NCBI RefSeq assembly: GCF_047121295.1
Contig: NZ_CP139447.1
Coordinates: 1,922,001 to 1,986,000, forward strand
Source of the DNA: Longispora sp047121295
GTDB taxonomy: Bacteria > Actinomycetota > Actinomycetes > Mycobacteriales > Micromonosporaceae
DNA length: 64,000 nt
Direction: 5' to 3'
Part shown: piece after piece, positions 61,217-64,000 of the stretch
Numbering within the stretch: the first letter of the stretch is position 1
How the letters are laid out: each line of letters begins with the position of its first letter
Translations under genes and position numbers: made by a program
The notes under the pieces: generated by a model
The model's input: the letters and a program-made list of their open reading frames with translations, nothing else
The model's database searches: none
What the model was told of the DNA's origin: nothing

Positions 61217-62365
61217 CGGCCCATAAGAGAACCGCACCCGCGTCCCGTACCGCCGCCCACCCCGCCGCCGACGCCCCGGGTCCACGTCGAACAGGTGCCC
61301 GGGCACGGTGATCACCCGCCGCTCCAGCGCCCCCTCAAAGAAGCCGTCAGCATCGTTGAAAGGCTCCGGCAGCCGGGAAACGTCCCCCCAGACGTAGAAC
61401 GCCCCGGCCGGAGATTCATCGACCCGGATGCCCAGCGCCCGCAGCCCCTCGACCATCAGGTCCCGCTTGCCGGCGAACGCAGCCCGCGTCGCCGCCGTCT
61501 CCCGGTCGGCATAGGAAGGGTCCAGGGCGGCGAGGGCCGCGCGCTGGGTGACCCGGGACGGGCCGCCGTCGAGCCCGCCGCCGGACCGGTCGAGCACCTC
61601 GATGGCCGCGCGGGGGCCGAGGACCCAGCCGAGCCGCCATCCCGGATAACGAAACCCCTTCGTCAGCCCGTCGATGATCAGGACGTCGTCGGTGTCCACG
61701 TCGGCCACGTGCGCGGCGGCGCTGACCGGGCCGCCGTCGTAGACGAACTGGCTGTAGAACTCGTCCACGATCAGCGCGCAGCCGCCGCGCCGGGCCCGGT
61801 CGACCAGGTCGGCGAGGGCGGGCCCGGCGAGCACGGAACCGGTCGGATTGCACGGGTTGGACAGCAGGAACGCGCCGATCCCGGCCCGGTCGACCAGCTC
61901 CGTCAGCGCCGCGGGAGTGAACGGGACGGAGGACGGCACCGGGCTCAGCCGGGTCAGGTGCGCGCCGATCAGGTCCTCGTAGAACGAGTAGTCGAGGTCG
62001 CGGTAGCCGATGGTCAGGTCGCCGAGGGCGGTGAACACCCGGTTCAGGGCGAGCCGGCCGCCGGGGGTGACGGAGACGTTCGCGGCGGTGTAGTGCGACT
62101 TCCCATGCCGGTACAGCCGGTTGTAGTGCTCCGCGATCGCGGTCCGCAGCTCGGGCGTGCCGTTCACCGGCCCGTACCCGTGGTCCTCCGGTGACAGCGC
62201 CACGCTCGTGATCCGGTCCGGCGCGCCGGGCAGCGGCCCGGTCTCCGGCTGGCCCTGGCCCAGGTTCACCCAGTCGGGGTCGCCGGGCGTGAAGCCGCGC
62301 CGGAGGGCCTGGTGGACGACGTACAGGACGCCGGCGGGCGGGACGTCGCGCAGATAGTGGGGCAC
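61163..62365 (-). CDS. Class I/II PLP aminotransferase
   Basis: 400-residue fold-type I aminotransferase. NLGQGQPETGPLPGAP, YGPVNGTPELRTAIAEHYNR, LLSNPCNPTGSVL, LIVDEFYSQF and the PLP lysine in DGLTKGFRYPGWRLGW are all present. The amino donor is unknown. GTG 62365 is chosen because the PHYLRDVPPAG block begins homologues. Divergent from a LysR gene with an 83-bp gap. Confidence 0.88.
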   Translation of the reverse strand: MPHYLRDVPPAGVLYVVHQALRRGFTPGDPDWVNLGQGQPETGPLPGAPDRITSVALSPEDHGYGPVNGTPELRTAIAEHYNRLYRHGKSHYTAANVSVTPGGRLALNRVFTALGDLTIGYRDLDYSFYEDLIGAHLTRLSPVPSSVPFTPAALTELVDRAGIGAFLLSNPCNPTGSVLAGPALADLVDRARRGGCALIVDEFYSQFVYDGGPVSAAAHVADVDTDDVLIIDGLTKGFRYPGWRLGWVLGPRAAIEVLDRSGGGLDGGPSRVTQRAALAALDPSYADRETAATRAAFAGKRDLMVEGLRALGIRVDESPAGAFYVWGDVSRLPEPFNDADGFFEGALERRVITVPGHLFDVDPGRRRRGGRRYGTRVRFSYGPSAEVIGEGLARLGKLLG

Positions 62366-62448
62366 CCGACCATCGTCGCGGGCCCGACCACCTATCGACA
62401 AGAACGACAGTCCTTTGCGGACCCCCAAGCCACGGTTATGGTTGGCCG

Positions 62449-63354
62449 GTGATCGATACCCGTCAGCTCGAGATGTTCGCGGCCGTGGTGCGCGCCGGCT
62501 CCTTCTCCGCCGCCGCCCGCGAGCTGAGCTGCAGCCAACCGGCGATCAGCCAGCAGATGCGGGCCCTGGAACGGCACGTCGGCGGCCCGCTGTTCCTCCG
62601 GGTCGGCCGGGGCCTGCGGCTGACGGAGGCCGGCCGGATCCTCGCCGAGCGCGGCAAGGCGGTCCTCGACGAGCTGGCGGTCACCCACCAGCAGGTCCGG
62701 GCCGTGGCGGCGCTGGACTTCGGCACGGTGCGGATCTGCGCGTTCCCGAGCGCCAACGCCTCGATCGTGCCGGGCGCCGCCGCCGCGCTGTCCAAGGAAC
62801 GCCCCCGGCTGCGCCTCGAACTGATCGAGATGGAGCCACCCGACTCCTTCGGCCTGCTCAGGCACGCAGAGTGCGAGCTGGTGATCGGCTTCTCCTACGG
62901 CGACGAGGAGGCCGACGAGGCCACGGCCGGCATGCTGCGGGTGCCGCTGCTGGAGGACCGGCTCGCGCTGCTGCTGCCGGTCGGGCACCGGTTCGCCGGC
63001 CGGGACCGGGTGGACCTGGCGGAGATGGCGGGGGAGCGGTGGATCGCCGGCTGCGCCCGGTGCTGCGGCGCTTTCGTCCGGGCCTGCGAGCGGGCCGGCT
63101 TCACCCCGGACGTCGCGTGCGCCACCGACGACAACATGGCCATCCAGAGCCTGGTCGCGGCGGGGCTCGGGGTGGCGCTGGTCCCGATGCTGGTGCTGTC
63201 GTTCCTCCAGCACGCGAGCGTGGTCGCCGTGCCGGTCGAGTCCTCGATCCGGCGGCACACGGCCGTGTACACCTGGCCGGACCTGATCCGGGTCCCCGTC
63301 GTCCGGGCCACGATCGACGCCCTGGTCACGGTCTCGCACACCCCGGTCGAATAG
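62449..63354 (+). CDS. LysR-family transcriptional regulator
   Basis: 301 residues. N-terminal winged helix: RQLEMFAAVVRAGSFSAAAR and CSQPAISQQMRALERHVGGP. The effector domain contains an unusual Cys cluster, AGCARCCGAFVRAC, at about residues 202-215. It may control the divergent aminotransferase, the downstream YeiH-type gene, or both; LysR-YeiH pairs are common in bacteria (YeiE-YeiH in E. coli). GTG 62449. Confidence 0.9.
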   Translation: MIDTRQLEMFAAVVRAGSFSAAARELSCSQPAISQQMRALERHVGGPLFLRVGRGLRLTEAGRILAERGKAVLDELAVTHQQVRAVAALDFGTVRICAFPSANASIVPGAAAALSKERPRLRLELIEMEPPDSFGLLRHAECELVIGFSYGDEEADEATAGMLRVPLLEDRLALLLPVGHRFAGRDRVDLAEMAGERWIAGCARCCGAFVRACERAGFTPDVACATDDNMAIQSLVAAGLGVALVPMLVLSFLQHASVVAVPVESSIRRHTAVYTWPDLIRVPVVRATIDALVTVSHTPVE

Positions 63355-63360
63355 CTTTTT

Positions 63361-63377
63361 CCGGTTACGGCGACACC
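63361..63377 (+). repeat. Dispersed intergenic repeat, copy 7
   Basis: CCGGTTACGGCGACACC preceded by CTTTTT, starting right after the LysR stop and followed by CCGCCCGCCGCGC and a GGCCCCGCCCGGCGG hairpin-like tail. The best full-length copy in the window. Confidence 0.8.
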
Positions 63378-63503
63378 CCGCCCGCCGCGCACCGGCCCCG
63401 CCCGGCGGGCCGGCGGGGCACCCGGTGACCCATAACCCGCGCTTATCGGCCCCCAGGAAAGCACCGTCTACTCACGACAGGCGCCCGCTGCCATGGTGAC
63501 GAC

Positions 63504-64000
63504 ATGGCCACCGACAGCATCGAGACCCCGACCCGTACCGCCGTATCGGTCGTGCCCGGGTTGGCCGTCGTCGCCTGCGGGGTCACCCTCGCGGTCCTCG
63601 CCAACAAGCTGCTCCCGGCGGTCAGCGCGCTCACCGTCGCCGTGCTGCTGGGCGCGGTCGCGGCCAACGCGCACCTGCTCCGGCCGTCGTTCGCGCCGGG
63701 CATCAAGCTGGCCAGCCGGCGGCTGCTGCGGATCGGGGTCGCGCTCCTCGGGCTGAAGCTGGTCTTCGGCGAGGTGCTGCGCCTCGGCCCCGGGGTGCTG
63801 GCGCTCGTCGTGGTGGCCGTCGGCGTCACGTTCGTCGCCACCCGGTGGCTGGGCCGGCTGCTCGGCGTGGGGGAGGGCCTGTCGCTGCTGATCGCGACCG
63901 GCTTCTCCATCTGCGGCGCGTCGGCCGTCGTCGCGATGAACGGCGTCCGCGAGCAGGACGAGGAGGACGTCGCCAAGGCGCTCGGCCTCGTCACGCTGTG
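63504..64000 (+). CDS. YeiH/UPF0324-family putative sulfate exporter (3' end outside window)
   Basis: 165 residues are visible before the window ends. Helices such as GLAVVACGVTLAVLANKLLP, ALTVAVLLGAVAANAHLL and VLALVVVAVGVTFVATRWLG and the family block IATGFSICGASAVVAMNGV identify the UPF0324/YeiH family of about ten-helix membrane proteins. ATG 63504 follows a gap holding repeat copy 7. Lies downstream of a LysR gene, as yeiH often does. Confidence 0.88.
   Translation, partial: MATDSIETPTRTAVSVVPGLAVVACGVTLAVLANKLLPAVSALTVAVLLGAVAANAHLLRPSFAPGIKLASRRLLRIGVALLGLKLVFGEVLRLGPGVLALVVVAVGVTFVATRWLGRLLGVGEGLSLLIATGFSICGASAVVAMNGVREQDEEDVAKALGLVTL

Overview
The window is a 64-kb piece of a very G+C-rich chromosome whose gene content (SARP/BTAD regulator, snapalysin, ergothioneine genes, a mycobacterial-type htdX-fabG4-fadA2 block, GPP34-family protein, GTG and TTG starts, many leaderless-looking promoters) is that of a filamentous actinomycete. 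The small injection-type tail cluster and the family mix fit Micromonosporales, but the genus cannot be read from the sequence. I saw no rRNA, tRNA, CRISPR array, transposase, integrase or capsid gene.

Layout. 0-11 kb is mostly housekeeping: the end of a helical-repeat protein, exonuclease III, uracil-DNA glycosylase, a snapalysin-type protease, a MOSC protein, an ABC exporter with its two-component system, a small S1-domain protein, a DUF1028 protein, a CmtR-like ArsR sensor translationally coupled to a zinc/cadmium CDF exporter, and an SRAP protein. 11-27 kb is rich in secreted proteins (HNH-type nuclease with a changed catalytic His, three-repeat Cys protein, small Cys protein, LasA-like M23 peptidase, subtilase with P-domain), mixed with an acyl-CoA ligase, threonine aldolase, amino-acid permease, GPP34-family protein, AidB-like flavoprotein, methyltransferases and a decayed mgtC. 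27-35 kb holds acetyltransferases, a TetR gene, a PLP lyase and an egtB-egtC-egtD ergothioneine operon with an F420-type oxidoreductase at its end.

35.5-51.3 kb is the most distinctive part: a compact contractile injection (phage-tail-like) operon with sheath, two tube proteins, small assembly proteins, a 991-residue low-complexity protein carrying eleven xQR motifs, LysM hub protein, VgrG-like spike, PAAR tip, gp25, gp6/J and tail protein I. It is bracketed by two membrane-anchored proteins that start with nearly the same zinc ribbon, and is followed by a convergent BTAD regulator. No AAA+ ATPase, tape-measure, terminal cap or tail-fibre gene is recognisable, so the set is minimal or relies on genes elsewhere.

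51.4-59.1 kb is a lipid-oxidation region: acyl-CoA ligase, acyl-CoA dehydrogenase, SCP2 protein, TetR regulator, HtdX-like dehydratase, FabG4-like reductase and FadA2-like thiolase. A nearly identical 18-bp operator lies in both divergent promoters and predicts one TetR-controlled regulon. 59-64 kb carries a PPOX-fold protein, a LuxR regulator, a small ABM-like protein, an aminotransferase, a LysR regulator and a truncated YeiH-type permease gene.

Scattered through the window are seven copies of a short intergenic repeat with core GGTTACGGCGACACC, and two members of a second, long-palindrome family.
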